This document shows positions 1 through 9,632 of a stretch of 64,000 bases of DNA, piece by piece. The translations under genes were made by a program, and so were the position numbers. Each line of letters opens with the position of its first letter. Position 1 is the stretch's first letter. The notes below the pieces were generated by a model, which saw only the letters and a list, made by a program, of their open reading frames with translations, made no database searches and was not told the DNA's origin. This DNA comes from Rugamonas fusca (GTDB lineage Bacteria > Pseudomonadota > Gammaproteobacteria > Burkholderiales > Burkholderiaceae_D), in assembly GCF_014042365.1 (NCBI RefSeq), contig NZ_JACEZS010000001.1, positions 558,001 to 622,000 of the forward strand, given 5' to 3'.

Positions 1-1
1 G

Positions 2-2386
2 CTGGGTGACGCGACGATCTCAAACTGGGCGACCCAGCTTTCAAAACCGGATGAGGAACATGGCAGCCTTCAGGAGTGGATGTGGGCGGTTCCGCTACGG
101 CACTCAACCGGCCAGATGAAGGAACTGTTCCAGAAGATCGATCGGCTGTATGGATTGAAGGTTGCAACGGCATGGCCAGACGAAGTCAACGAGGCGCTGG
201 TAAGGCACTACGCCCGGCGCTGTGCCAACCGGGCGCCCTCTGTCAGCAAGCGGGTGCGGCCTTTGGCGCGCAAGTTGGAGACCTCCTGCTTCATGCGATA
301 CGCGCTGTGCTCGACCACCGACCAGCTGCTATCGATGTTCCGCCGCTGGCTGAAAGACATCACCAACGACGCTGGACGCCAAGTGGATGCGGCGCGACCG
401 GACATGCAGAAGATGCTATACGACTTCGTCGCCTCCATCGAGGCCTGCGCTGCCGATGCGTCCCTTGACCTACCGGGGCTGCGCGAGAAGCTGGCCGAGC
501 TGATTGCCGACATTCGGAATCGCAAGCCGCCCAGCCGCGCCAGCTTAGTCCGCCTTCAGCTCCTGACGAAAGGTGCGCAAGCGCGTGCCATGTTATCCAA
601 GCTTGTCGAACTGCCATTCCAATCGGAGGCCCAACATCCGGTAATTGATGCGATTAGCCTGCTGCGCGAGATCTATAGCAAGTCCGGCCAGGCCACCTTG
701 CCGGATGACACCGATATCAAGGTAGGCCGCGTATGGAGCGGATTCGTCCACGGTGAGGACCGGGTCAACGCCTTATATGCGTTTGAGTGGGGAACCATGT
801 CCGCGTTACGCATGGCGCTGCGTAACGGTTCTGTCTTTGTCGACCATAGCTTCTCGTTCCGTAGCCGCTCCACCTTGCTGATCCCGCCCGAGGAGTGGAA
901 GGCAAAGCGCAATCACTACTATGGACACCTCGGCTGGCCGCAAGATCCAAAGGAATTTCTGGCGCCGAAAGTCGAGCTGCTGGACCTGGGCCTGGAGCGC
1001 CTACGCGACGCTTGCCTGATGGGGGAAGTCAACATTGACCAGCGTGGTGTGCACACGGAGCCGCTGACAGCCGATCGTGAGGAAAAGCACATCGACACGA
1101 TCCGCAAGGCCTTATACGAAGGACGCCCGCTGGGCCAGCTGCCCGAAATCATCCTGCAGATCGACAGTCAGGTTCGCTTTTCATGGCTTCTGTTGGGGCG
1201 CGAGCCGCGTTCGCGCAGTGAGTTGCTCTTGGTCTACGCGGCGGTTCTGGCCCACGGCACGTCCTTGAGCGCCGCGGACATTTCACGCATGATCCCGGAA
1301 TTATCGGCATCAGCCATTCGATCGATGATGAAGCGCACCGCCGACGAGCGCAAATTGCGCGAAGCGTCTGACGCCGTATTGCAGTTCATGCATCGCCATC
1401 CAATCGCCGCACACTGGGGACGGGGCGATCTGGCGTCGAGCGACATGATGAGCCTGGAAACGACCCGCACCATCTGGCAGGCCCGTGCTGACCCGCGCCG
1501 GCGTACTGCTTCCATCGGAATCTATTCACACAAGAAGGACGGATGGGGCATCATCCACGACCAGCCGATCCTGCTCAAAGAGCGCCAGGCCGGCGCGGCA
1601 ATCGAGGGCGCGGTGCGCCAGAGCGCCACGGAAGACGTAGCGCAACTGGCAGTTGATACTCATGGCTACACGGACTTTGCCATGGGCATCGCGAAATGCC
1701 TGCATTTTGACCTCTGCCCCGTACTGGAACACATGCGCGACCGCCTGTTACACGTTCCCGTCGGCCATATGGTACCCGGGGAGGTGACGCTCGCCACCGT
1801 CGGCGACATCGACTTGTCGAAGATCGAGGCTGTGTACGACGAATTCATCCGCGTGGTCGCGTCCATTCACAGCGGCCGATGTACTGCGGTGCAGGCATTG
1901 CAACGCTTCGGATCTTCCGCGCGCGGTCAGGATGTCTATGATGGCGGCGTACACCTGGGCCGGCTCTTGCGCTCTATCTTTCTGATCGACTATTTTACGA
2001 ATACGACGTTCCGGCGTGAATTGCGTCATGCCTTGAATCGTGGCGAGGCGGTGCATGTACTCTACCGCGCCATTCACACTGGGAAGATCCCCAGCGAGCT
2101 GGCCAAGCGCCATGACACCATGGCGGCCGTCTCGTCCAGCCTATCACTGCTGGCCAATGCCCTGATGGCGTGGAATACCATGCACATGCAAGGCGCAAAG
2201 GAACATATCGAATTGGTGGGTGGCGAACAGCTGTTCTCGGATGACTTGCGCCGGATCGCCCCCACCAACCTAGAGGGCATCAACTTGCGCGGCACCTTCG
2301 ACTTTCCCTTGGCGCAGTACGCAGCGCGCATCCTGCCCAGCACCGTCGAAGTCGCAGCACCGGCACGGCGGACTGCTACCGGATGA
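2..2386 (+). CDS. tnpA: Tn3-family transposase TnpA, 5' end outside window
   Basis: The frame is open from base 2, so the gene begins left of the window; about 795 residues are visible against roughly 950-1000 for the family. This is the cut-and-copy DDE transposase of Tn3-type transposons. The catalytic region is recognisable: an Asp in SSDMMSLETT, a second Asp in VDTHGYTDFAMG, and a Glu in the FRRELRHALNRGE helix. The C-terminal part (LIDYFTNTTFRREL, LLANALMAWNT) is typical. No stop or frameshift interrupts it, so it may be functional. I could not recognise a 38-bp terminal inverted repeat after the stop, so the extent of the transposon is unknown. A serine-recombinase N-terminus 3 kb downstream could be its former resolvase. 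Confidence 0.93.
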   Translation: MGDATISNWATQLSKPDEEHGSLQEWMWAVPLRHSTGQMKELFQKIDRLYGLKVATAWPDEVNEALVRHYARRCANRAPSVSKRVRPLARKLETSCFMRYALCSTTDQLLSMFRRWLKDITNDAGRQVDAARPDMQKMLYDFVASIEACAADASLDLPGLREKLAELIADIRNRKPPSRASLVRLQLLTKGAQARAMLSKLVELPFQSEAQHPVIDAISLLREIYSKSGQATLPDDTDIKVGRVWSGFVHGEDRVNALYAFEWGTMSALRMALRNGSVFVDHSFSFRSRSTLLIPPEEWKAKRNHYYGHLGWPQDPKEFLAPKVELLDLGLERLRDACLMGEVNIDQRGVHTEPLTADREEKHIDTIRKALYEGRPLGQLPEIILQIDSQVRFSWLLLGREPRSRSELLLVYAAVLAHGTSLSAADISRMIPELSASAIRSMMKRTADERKLREASDAVLQFMHRHPIAAHWGRGDLASSDMMSLETTRTIWQARADPRRRTASIGIYSHKKDGWGIIHDQPILLKERQAGAAIEGAVRQSATEDVAQLAVDTHGYTDFAMGIAKCLHFDLCPVLEHMRDRLLHVPVGHMVPGEVTLATVGDIDLSKIEAVYDEFIRVVASIHSGRCTAVQALQRFGSSARGQDVYDGGVHLGRLLRSIFLIDYFTNTTFRRELRHALNRGEAVHVLYRAIHTGKIPSELAKRHDTMAAVSSSLSLLANALMAWNTMHMQGAKEHIELVGGEQLFSDDLRRIAPTNLEGINLRGTFDFPLAQYAARILPSTVEVAAPARRTATG

Positions 2387-2609
2387 GACGGGCTCTAGAG
2401 AAGTTAGCGGATATCCGTGCTGACCTGCATTCCATCATCGCGAGCCAGCAATGGCTGCAAATACCCGCGTTTGCCTGACTCGTTGGTAAGCCAATCCTTG
2501 ATCAGAATCCATGCGGGCCGCTTGATATAGCGGTTCTTGCAAGGTGTTTACCTGTTGAGGGTTGCTTTTCTTGGTATGATTCGGGAAATAGGATTCTTCA
2601 CCCAGCGGA

Positions 2610-2939
2610 ATGTCAATAGTTACCGGACCAAGGCAGTCAATGGCCGCGCAAAAGCGCGGCACTTGGCATTGGTCCGTGATGCTGTTGACGACGCTGAGCT
2701 TCCTGTTTGTCATTTCCACGACGGCGACGCATATCCACAAGACGGCGTCGGCTCTGCAGGATTGCGCGATCTGCTATCTCGTCGCCGATCAACTTGGCGA
2801 TGTGCCGGCGCCGCCGTCGCTGATCCACGACTCTCATTTTCAGCCCTACCATCTTGTCGCTGTCACAGTGCAGGATGTCGTCTATTCCTCCCCTCAACTG
2901 CTCCCGCCCAGCTGCGGTCCGCCGTACACCTCTGTGTAG
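2610..2939 (+). CDS. Small membrane-anchored Cys/His protein, DUF2946-like
   Basis: A 109-residue protein with one hydrophobic N-terminal segment (SVMLLTTLSFLFVIST) followed by a His-containing HIHKTA stretch, a CAIC pair and a Pro-rich C-terminus. This is the general build of DUF2946 proteins, which are short exported proteins often found next to TonB receptors and copper genes. It lies 84 bases upstream of a TonB receptor on the same strand, so co-transcription is likely. An alternative start at 2640 (MAAQKRG) has a better-spaced AAGG. Family assignment is by pattern only and the function is unknown; a role in metal binding or delivery is inference. Confidence 0.5.
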   Translation: MSIVTGPRQSMAAQKRGTWHWSVMLLTTLSFLFVISTTATHIHKTASALQDCAICYLVADQLGDVPAPPSLIHDSHFQPYHLVAVTVQDVVYSSPQLLPPSCGPPYTSV

Positions 2940-3023
2940 TTCCTTAACGTCTCATTCACTGGTACGGGCAGGCAGCCGCATTACGTTCGGTTGCGCTCGT
3001 CGTTATCTATTCAGAGGTCCACC

Positions 3024-5189
3024 ATGCATCAGCCACCAAAGCTGGGCAAGCTCGCGCTTGTCCTGTCTACCCTGTTCGCAGCAATGCCGGCAACCATTTC
3101 CCACGCCGCCGATTTGTCCGACGCCCCAGTGGCGCCGTCGGACGACATGCAACGCATCGAAGTGAGCGCCGCCCATTTGCGCAGCGAGCGCATTGAACTT
3201 TCGCCAAAGGTCGGCACGACCGTCTATACCATCGATCGCCATATGGTCGACAGCCTCGGTCAGGGCGAGGGCACGCCGTTCGACGAGGTCTTATTGCGCC
3301 TACCTGGCGTGGCACAGGACTCGAAGGCGTCCGGTTCCATCCATGTGCGCGATGACCATGCCAATGTTCAATACCGAATCAACGGCGTGCAGCTACCCGA
3401 GAGCATCACCGGCTTTGGCCAATCGATCGATACCCGTCTGGTCGACCAGATCGACTTCATCACCGGAGCGCTGCCCGCCCAATTCGGCCTGCGTACGGCC
3501 GGCATCGTCGATATCCAGACCAAGGAAGGCACGAGGCCAGGCGGACGCGTCGGACTGCTCATTGGCAGCAACAGCTACCGGCAGCCGAGTGCGGAGCTGT
3601 TCGGCAGTTCAGGGACCTTCAACTACTATGTGTCCGGCAGCTATCTGGCCAATTCGCTCGGCGTTGAAAACCCGCTGGCAACGCGCAGCGCGCTGCACGA
3701 CAAGACACGCCAGTCAAAATCCTTCGGCAACCTGTCGTATATTGTTGATGACGACACACGCGTCGGCCTGATGTTCGGCACCTATGTCGGTCACTTCCAG
3801 ATCCCAGACAATCCTGGCCAGGCACCTGGATTCTCGCTGGCCGGCGTGAGCGACGCCGCTGCAGGCACCAGCACGCTCGCTTCGGCCAAGGTCGATGAAA
3901 ATCAACGCGAAGTGAACCGCTTCGCCGTGCTGTCGTTTCAAAAGAGCATGGGTGCGCTGACCTTCCAGTTGTCCGGCTTCCACCAGTATTCCGAACTGCA
4001 CTATGCACCCGACCCGGTCGGCGACCTGGTGTTCAACGGCGTATCGTCCAATTCGTTGCGCTCGAACAGCGCAAGCGGCGTGCAGGCCGATGCCAGCTAC
4101 AAGTTGGCCAGCGAGCATACCGTCCGCGCGGGCCTAGCCTATGCACGCCAGACGACGCACAGCGACAACACCGTGGCCGTGTTCGGCACCGACGACAGCG
4201 GCGCGCAGGCATCGACCGTGCCCATGACGATCATCGACGACAGCGGCAAGACGGGGCGCCTGTCCAGCATCTACCTGCAAGACGAATGGCATCCGCTGGC
4301 GCCGCTGACGGTCAACTACGGCGTACGCTACGACAAGGTGTCAGCATTCATCAACGAGCAACAATGGAGCCCGCGCCTGAACCTGGCCTACAAGCTGAGC
4401 GATGCGACCGCAGTGCACGCGGGCTACTCGCGCTACTTCACGCCACCGCCGCAGGAACTGGCAGCACAGTCGAGCATCGATCTCTATCGTAACACGACGA
4501 ATGCGCCCGAGATCGGTGCGTCCGACAACGTGAAGGCCGAGCGTACCCATTACTACGACGTGGGTGTCAGCCACCAGATCAACAGCAAACTGACGGTGAC
4601 CGCCGACGCTTACTACAAGAAAATCCGGAATCTGCTCGACGAAGGGCAATTCGGCCAGGCACTGATCCTGTCCCCCTTCAACTATGACCGCGGCTACGCC
4701 AAAGGGCTGGAACTATCGGCCGTCTACACGGACAAGACTTGGGGCGGCTACCTCAATGTCACCAGTCAAAAGGCACAGGGCCAGAACATCATCTCCGGCC
4801 AGGCGTTGTTTGGCTTGGACGAGTTGGCTTACATCGCCAACCACTACATCTATGTCGACCACGACCAGAAGCTGACCCTGTCCGGTGGCGCGCATTATCA
4901 CTTTGGAGATTCGCAGCTCAGCGCTGATTTCCTTTATGGCAGCGGCCTGCGCTTGACACCGGACGGTGGCCCTCCCAACTCTGGGGCATTGCCGCATTAC
5001 ACCACAGTCAATGCCACGCTCACGCATATGTGGAAGAAGACGCCGGTTGGCACGATTGAAGGACGACTCGCCATGATCAACCTGTTCGACAAATCCTACC
5101 TGCTGCGCGACGGTTCTGGTGTTGGCGTTGGGGCGCCGCAGTATGGACCGCGCCGGACCTTGTACGCGGGCCTATTGACAAGCTTCTAA
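3024..5189 (+). CDS. TonB-dependent outer-membrane receptor
   Basis: A 721-residue outer-membrane receptor. The start is the ATG at 3024, which gives a clean signal peptide (MHQPPKLGKLALVLSTLF...SHA) after a purine-rich GAGGT; an in-frame TTG at 2991 adds only unlikely residues. The plug domain follows at about residues 50-165 (EVLLRLPGVAQDS, VQYRINGVQLPE, FITGALPAQFGLRTAGIVDIQTK), then a 22-strand-type barrel ending in an aromatic residue (LYAGLLTSF). Such receptors import metal chelates or other large ligands using TonB energy. The neighbouring DUF2946-like protein and the TlpA/barrel operon nearby hint at a metal ligand, but the substrate cannot be read from the sequence. Confidence 0.9.
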   Translation: MHQPPKLGKLALVLSTLFAAMPATISHAADLSDAPVAPSDDMQRIEVSAAHLRSERIELSPKVGTTVYTIDRHMVDSLGQGEGTPFDEVLLRLPGVAQDSKASGSIHVRDDHANVQYRINGVQLPESITGFGQSIDTRLVDQIDFITGALPAQFGLRTAGIVDIQTKEGTRPGGRVGLLIGSNSYRQPSAELFGSSGTFNYYVSGSYLANSLGVENPLATRSALHDKTRQSKSFGNLSYIVDDDTRVGLMFGTYVGHFQIPDNPGQAPGFSLAGVSDAAAGTSTLASAKVDENQREVNRFAVLSFQKSMGALTFQLSGFHQYSELHYAPDPVGDLVFNGVSSNSLRSNSASGVQADASYKLASEHTVRAGLAYARQTTHSDNTVAVFGTDDSGAQASTVPMTIIDDSGKTGRLSSIYLQDEWHPLAPLTVNYGVRYDKVSAFINEQQWSPRLNLAYKLSDATAVHAGYSRYFTPPPQELAAQSSIDLYRNTTNAPEIGASDNVKAERTHYYDVGVSHQINSKLTVTADAYYKKIRNLLDEGQFGQALILSPFNYDRGYAKGLELSAVYTDKTWGGYLNVTSQKAQGQNIISGQALFGLDELAYIANHYIYVDHDQKLTLSGGAHYHFGDSQLSADFLYGSGLRLTPDGGPPNSGALPHYTTVNATLTHMWKKTPVGTIEGRLAMINLFDKSYLLRDGSGVGVGAPQYGPRRTLYAGLLTSF

Positions 5190-5444
5190 CCTAGCTAAAG
5201 GCGGGCAGAGTGCAATTAGAACGCCGCCCGGCCAGCGGCCCCGGTCATCGTCAGGCCGGTGCCAACCGCTATGCAACGCCGCGACAGTGGCGCCGTCGAT
5301 CCCCATGCAAAACCGTCCGTTTTTGCACTTCGGCCACGTGGCCCTGATTTAGCACCACCTGCCCTGGCGCACGACTCCAAAATCTCCATCCGATATCCAA
5401 AGTGTAGCTATACTGGAAACTCCTGACTTCTTGGACTTCCGGCC

Positions 5445-6239
5445 ATGTTGATAGGTTACGCCCGCGTTTCTGCCGATGACCAGCACCTGGACTTGCAGTG
5501 CGATGCGCTGACGGCGGCCGGCTGCGAGCGCATCTTTGAAGATACCGTTAGCGGCGCCAAGTCGGAGCGTACCGGCCAGACAGCGCTTATGAACGTGCAG
5601 CGTGCCGGCGATATGGTCGTCATCTGGCGTCTGGATCGCCTTGGCCGGTCGCTCACGTCGGTATACCGTGTCATCAAAGACATTCTCAAGCCGCGCGCGG
5701 TGCATCGAGTAGATCACGGCCGGCCGCGCATACTTCCCCGCGCGGAGCTGGAGCGCTATTGCGAAGTGATCGCGGCGCTGAAGCTGCGCACGACCAACAG
5801 GCAGGGCCGGCACCTGTCCACCAAGCGCGCCATCGAGCTGCTGGAGGACTACGGCGTGGAAACCGACCAAGGCATGGTTCGCGCGCCAGCGGGTGTCCTT
5901 ACGCGCAGCACGGTCAACGAATACCTCACGCGCTGGCGCCTCGACCAGGGCCGCCTGCGCCGGCAGTCGCCCGCCGTGCGCTTCCAGGCCGAGTGCAGCA
6001 ACGACTGCTGGCAGTTCGATATGTCGCCGTCCGATCTGAAGCGCATCGATAAGCCCCACTGGGTCGATCCGGTCAAGGGCGAACCGACATTGACGCGACA
6101 TGGCTACCGCTTCAAAGACATGGTGGAGCAGTTCGATGCCAAGCCAGCCGAGATCCGCGCTCTGTTCAGCAACCAGCTCGACCCGGTGCGCACAGCGGAA
6201 CTGCGCGACCGGACACTGACGGCTGGTCTCCCAATTTAA
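5445..6239 (+). pseudogene. Chimeric remnant: resolvase N-terminus fused to DDE integrase fragment
   Basis: The first 80 or so residues are a serine recombinase N-terminus: MLIGYARVSADDQ with the nucleophile Ser9, and IWRLDRLGRSLTSV. The rest of the resolvase (dimer helix and HTH) is missing. The frame passes without a stop into a piece of an integrase-core transposase (LSTKRAIELLEDYGVET, SNDCWQFDMSPSDLK, the latter carrying the first DDE Asp), which then stops short of the other catalytic residues. The last 45 residues (GYRFKDMVEQFDAKPAEIR) are from a third source I do not recognise. Neither enzyme can be complete. It is most simply a deletion scar between mobile elements that happened to stay in frame. 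Confidence 0.7.
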
Positions 6240-6252
6240 TTTGGCCCTATCT

Positions 6253-6966
6253 ATGCCCATTAGAACCAAACACTACAGCGTAGCGTCCTGCTTCTCGTCG
6301 TTCATGCTCCCCTATGTCCTGTTTGTCCCGGATTTCGAGACGCGGAAGAAGGCCGTGATGACCTGTTGTCTTGGCTGGAATATCAGCTTGTTCCCTGGCG
6401 TGGCCGAACGGGAAGTCCACATCGAGCGCATCTGGCGGATGGTGGCGGCAGACACCAAGGAAGTGCATCCACCCGGCCTGGAAAACGGATTCAAGCAGGA
6501 CCTGCGCACACTGGTCAATCTGAAAGCCGATCTGTTTCCGTGGCTGCTTACGAACATTCCGCAGGCAGACCTGATCCAAGGTGACGGCAACGACGTTCTG
6601 AATATCGCTACCGGAAGCGGTGATACAGAGAAAATAGAAATTGCATGGTGCCCTGATCCAATTGGTTTGCCGCTGGTAATCGACTTCCTCAAGAGCATCC
6701 AGCGCGATACGGCCGCTCAGGTTGAACGGCTGGCGCAGGCAAGGCTCGCCGCCGGAGTGCTGACGGATATCGACTCGACAAGGATGACGACCGCCTACTG
6801 TATGCAGCGGGCCAATCTCATCGGATATCGGCGTGTCCTCACGATATGGCGCTCAACGCAGCCAGCGCCAAGTGTCAAGCGTGTGCTCGGGCACTGGCAG
6901 GGCGTGCTGGACGAAATCGAACGCGATACCCAGACCGTATTGAACATCCTGGTCAGTTGCAGATAA
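6253..6966 (+). CDS. Hypothetical protein, no recognised domain
   Basis: A 237-residue protein from the ATG at 6253 (a TTG at 6241 would add four residues). It begins 14 bases after the chimeric recombinase. It is not obviously secreted: the only hydrophobic stretch, near residues 15-25, is broken by polar residues. Codon use and composition look like a real coding region, and the C-terminal third is helical and charged (VLGHWQGVLDEIERDTQ). I recognise no family. Its position between transposon remnants suggests a passenger gene. Confidence 0.5.
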   Translation: MPIRTKHYSVASCFSSFMLPYVLFVPDFETRKKAVMTCCLGWNISLFPGVAEREVHIERIWRMVAADTKEVHPPGLENGFKQDLRTLVNLKADLFPWLLTNIPQADLIQGDGNDVLNIATGSGDTEKIEIAWCPDPIGLPLVIDFLKSIQRDTAAQVERLAQARLAAGVLTDIDSTRMTTAYCMQRANLIGYRRVLTIWRSTQPAPSVKRVLGHWQGVLDEIERDTQTVLNILVSCR

Positions 6967-7489
6967 TGCTGGTTTGCGGCGATGGAATGCCTGGCTTGAA
7001 GGTATTCTGTCTGGTACCCTTCAGTACCGTAAAGGTGCCTGGAACCTCAGTTGAGCGTCACAAGGGCACGTCGATCAGTACTTCCTCATGGCGATCGGAT
7101 TCGGCATGAGCGTGGATATTTGCCCAGGCTACATGCAAAGCCAGGCTGATTGCCGACAACGCGTCAGCGTTTACCGGCGTGCAATGCGTGATGCAGAGCT
7201 CATCGAGTGAATCCACCGTTTCAACGGTGCGGGTGAGCAAGCCCAATTTGATGTGGCCAGCAACGGATGCGTCGTTTGTCAGACCTCAAATCCAAGGCAG
7301 GCTATCGACGAACTGGCCCGGATTTGCGCAAACGCGTATGTAACGCTTGAGCGGGTGGTGTTTGATGGGACCGGGATTGACGCGGCCACCATCCGCGAAT
7401 TTTGGCTTTTCTGCTATTTTTGGGCCTGCTCCCGGCTTACCCTCTGGATAGACCGCGGCCCATTCCGTTTGCCACCAGCGCGCCAGCGT
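6967..7489. other. Intergenic stretch without a supported gene
   Basis: About 520 bases between the hypothetical gene and the TlpA gene. Short frames exist on both strands (for example 62 codons at 7246-7058, minus strand) but none has a convincing ribosome-binding site or recognisable protein. It may hold decayed coding sequence. I see no RNA gene or repeat in it. Confidence 0.4.
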
Positions 7490-8011
7490 TTAGTCCTTTA
7501 CGGGCAGCAATGGGGTGACAATTTGCTCTAGGCGCCGCACTGTCCAACTTGGTTCGTGGTCATCCCAGCCGTTGTCAACTAATCGTCCATCCCGCCCGAT
7601 CACGAAACTGACCGGGACGCGCCAGATGCGACCATAACCTCCGGCCCAGGCGCTTCCCAATAGCCCGACTGGGAAGCTGAGCTTGCCTGCCATTGCACGC
7701 ACTTCAGCGAGGGCGTCGGGACCATCCAAGCTAAACGCCAACACCTTCAAGCCTCGTTGTGCATGGGCGGCGGCATAATCTGACAATAACGGCAGCTCCT
7801 CATGGCAGGGCCCGCACCAGGTGGCCCAGAACGTCACGATCACTACGTTGCCCACCAGGTCATTGGTGGCGATCTGCTGGCCGTCGAGCGTGTGCAGCAG
7901 CAGGGGTGGCGCCGGCTGGCCGACAGTCAAGTTGGCGGCACCGGCAGATACGGGCAACAGGCCGGCGTACAATGCCGCCAGCAAAAACAGGAGGCGGTGT
8001 AACTTGGCCAT
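7490..8011 (-). CDS. TlpA/ResA-like periplasmic thioredoxin
   Basis: A 173-residue exported thiol-disulfide oxidoreductase. The start at 8011 (MAKLHRLLFLLAAL) gives a clean signal peptide cleaved after AGAA and has AGGA about 9 bases upstream; longer in-frame starts run into the upstream gene. The thioredoxin fold carries the WCGPC active site in FWATWCGPCHEELPLL and the cis-Pro region VPVSFVIGRDGRLV. TlpA-type proteins reduce periplasmic disulfides, often for copper-protein or cytochrome assembly. It is the last gene of a minus-strand operon with a CATCGC-type barrel protein (17-base gap) and a DUF2946 protein, a context that points to periplasmic metal handling. Confidence 0.85.
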   Translation of the reverse strand: MAKLHRLLFLLAALYAGLLPVSAGAANLTVGQPAPPLLLHTLDGQQIATNDLVGNVVIVTFWATWCGPCHEELPLLSDYAAAHAQRGLKVLAFSLDGPDALAEVRAMAGKLSFPVGLLGSAWAGGYGRIWRVPVSFVIGRDGRLVDNGWDDHEPSWTVRRLEQIVTPLLPVKD

Positions 8012-8027
8012 TACTGGTGATCCTGTG

Positions 8028-9068
8028 CTAGAACGCATAGCTCGCACCAATGGTGGCGGTCCAGCGCGGGAAGATTTGATAACCTTCCAGCTTGCTGTAC
8101 ACCGGCAGCTGGACAAAGCCATATACCTGCATAGTCTTCAGCACGCTCACGGTTAGGCCTGGACTAACATAGGCGACCGTGCCGGCGGTGTCAGCTGTAT
8201 CGGCGAGCGTGCCCTGATCATGATTTCGGCGGCTAAGGTTCAGTTGCAGCTGGGGCGTGATATCTGGGCGGGCCTGGTAACGCAAGCCTACGCTGACGGT
8301 ACCTTGATTACCCGGGCGGAAGTCCTCGCCGACCTGATTTAGCTTCTGCTTGATCGCCGCTTGGAACTGGCCATTAATGATGGCGTCGAAGTTCTGGCTC
8401 ACTGCCTGGTAATAGTAAGCACCAACGATAAGGTCTGTGCTACCGGTTCCCGCCTGCAAACTGGTATCGAGCAGATTGTCCGGCGAAGGATTGTGCGACA
8501 AAGGACCGCTGCCAAAGGCGACCGGATGGCGGCCGACAATGCCGCTGCCATCAGCATTGACGCCACCGTAATGCCCGGTTGGAAGCTTGATGCCGGCTTG
8601 TAGCCCCAGGTTATGGGATGGAAGCAGACCCTGATAATTGAGCAATAGCTTGATATCGCCAATACCATGGACCGCTGCGCTGCTGAGTTGGTCCGGTGTG
8701 ATCGGATTGGTGGCCGATGCATAAGTCGTATGGCTTCGGTCAATGTACGGCAGCATCAGCTTGACATTCCAATTGGCATTGGCGGCATAAGTCAGGCCCA
8801 ACGTAGTATAGCGGTTGATCGTGCCGTGTTCCACTTCCTGGGCGCCACCGGCGTCGTTAATTGCCGCGACCTGTGCCGCAGGTAAACTATGGGTGCCGGA
8901 GCGTAGTTGGTTCTGGTTGATGTAGTTGTATTCGAGATTTGCGTACCAGCCTGCATTGGCCGTATAGCCGGTGGCAGCATCAGTCGACAGCGAGCAGCCG
9001 CAGGTTGCGCAGGCGAGCGCGGAGACATAGGGTACGGAAATCAGTGTTGCAAAGGCAATGCGTTTCAT
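8028..9068 (-). CDS. Outer-membrane beta-barrel protein with N-terminal CATCGC motif
   Basis: A 346-residue protein with a signal peptide followed directly by ACATCGCSL, a Cys-rich start to the mature protein. The rest is alternating beta-strands (NLEYNYINQNQL, NVKLMLPYID, SVGLRYQARPDI) ending in GASYAF with a C-terminal Phe, as expected for an outer-membrane barrel. Proteins of this type are usually annotated as putative transporters and are often found with thioredoxin-like proteins. The twin Cys could be a redox or metal site served by the TlpA protein encoded immediately downstream. The transported substrate is unknown. Confidence 0.75.
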   Translation of the reverse strand: MKRIAFATLISVPYVSALACATCGCSLSTDAATGYTANAGWYANLEYNYINQNQLRSGTHSLPAAQVAAINDAGGAQEVEHGTINRYTTLGLTYAANANWNVKLMLPYIDRSHTTYASATNPITPDQLSSAAVHGIGDIKLLLNYQGLLPSHNLGLQAGIKLPTGHYGGVNADGSGIVGRHPVAFGSGPLSHNPSPDNLLDTSLQAGTGSTDLIVGAYYYQAVSQNFDAIINGQFQAAIKQKLNQVGEDFRPGNQGTVSVGLRYQARPDITPQLQLNLSRRNHDQGTLADTADTAGTVAYVSPGLTVSVLKTMQVYGFVQLPVYSKLEGYQIFPRWTATIGASYAF

Positions 9069-9236
9069 GGTCGATCCAATTCAAAAGGCAGCTTGAAAAT
9101 TGCGCAGCGGCGTCGTCTTCCCAAGTGATGGGCGCACAAAGAATTACCTCCCGTGCGGAGTGGAATAGGAAGTCGGTCAACGCGATTTGCGCAAGGTCGC
9201 TATCGCACAAACTTTGGCGGATAGCCCTTCAAAAAA

Positions 9237-9632
9237 TCAAATGCGGGACGGCGGAGCCCGAGGATTGGCTGCAGTCCAAGCATCCAGCATAACTGGCGCA
9301 GTGTAGAACAGAGTCGAATGGAAATCGTGACCGTCGATAACGGCCAACGGCACTGACGCAGAAGTTAAAAAACTGTCCGGACCATCGTGGGCGGCGCAGC
9401 ATACACAATGCTCCATGGCATGACCATCAGATGCCGGTGCCTGCTTCAAATCCTTGATGGACAAGGTGGCTACCTTGTAGTTAGCCGAGGTGCAAATGTC
9501 CGCCAGATAACTGTTACGTGTAGATGACGAAGACGCGAACGCGGGTGAAATCGAAGGCGCCAATGTGCTAAAAAGGAGCGCCATGATGGCGACCAAAATA
9601 TGCAATGTTCTCCGTTTGGCAAATGCAGACAT
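9237..9632 (-). CDS. DUF2946 family small exported protein
   Basis: A 131-residue protein starting at 9632 (MSAFAKRRTLHILVAIMALL), with a hydrophobic N-terminal segment ending in a LAPSISPAFA cleavage region. It then shows the family hallmarks: an ICTS segment, a C-terminal half with HCVCC, and the closing AANPRAPPSRI. DUF2946 proteins occur beside copper-uptake receptors and PepSY proteins; the biochemical role is not established. It is the first gene of the minus-strand operon with the barrel and TlpA genes, 168 bases upstream of the barrel. A longer in-frame start at 9812 has no supporting signal. Confidence 0.78.
   Translation of the reverse strand: MSAFAKRRTLHILVAIMALLFSTLAPSISPAFASSSSTRNSYLADICTSANYKVATLSIKDLKQAPASDGHAMEHCVCCAAHDGPDSFLTSASVPLAVIDGHDFHSTLFYTAPVMLDAWTAANPRAPPSRI

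Noticed and set aside
2387-2609. Possible Tn3 terminal inverted repeat after tnpA
   Set aside because: I could not identify a convincing GGGG-type 38-base end here or near the resolvase remnant.
7058-7246. Short minus-strand frame of 62 codons
   Set aside because: It might be a fragment of a small regulator-like family, but no start signal or recognisable motif supports it.
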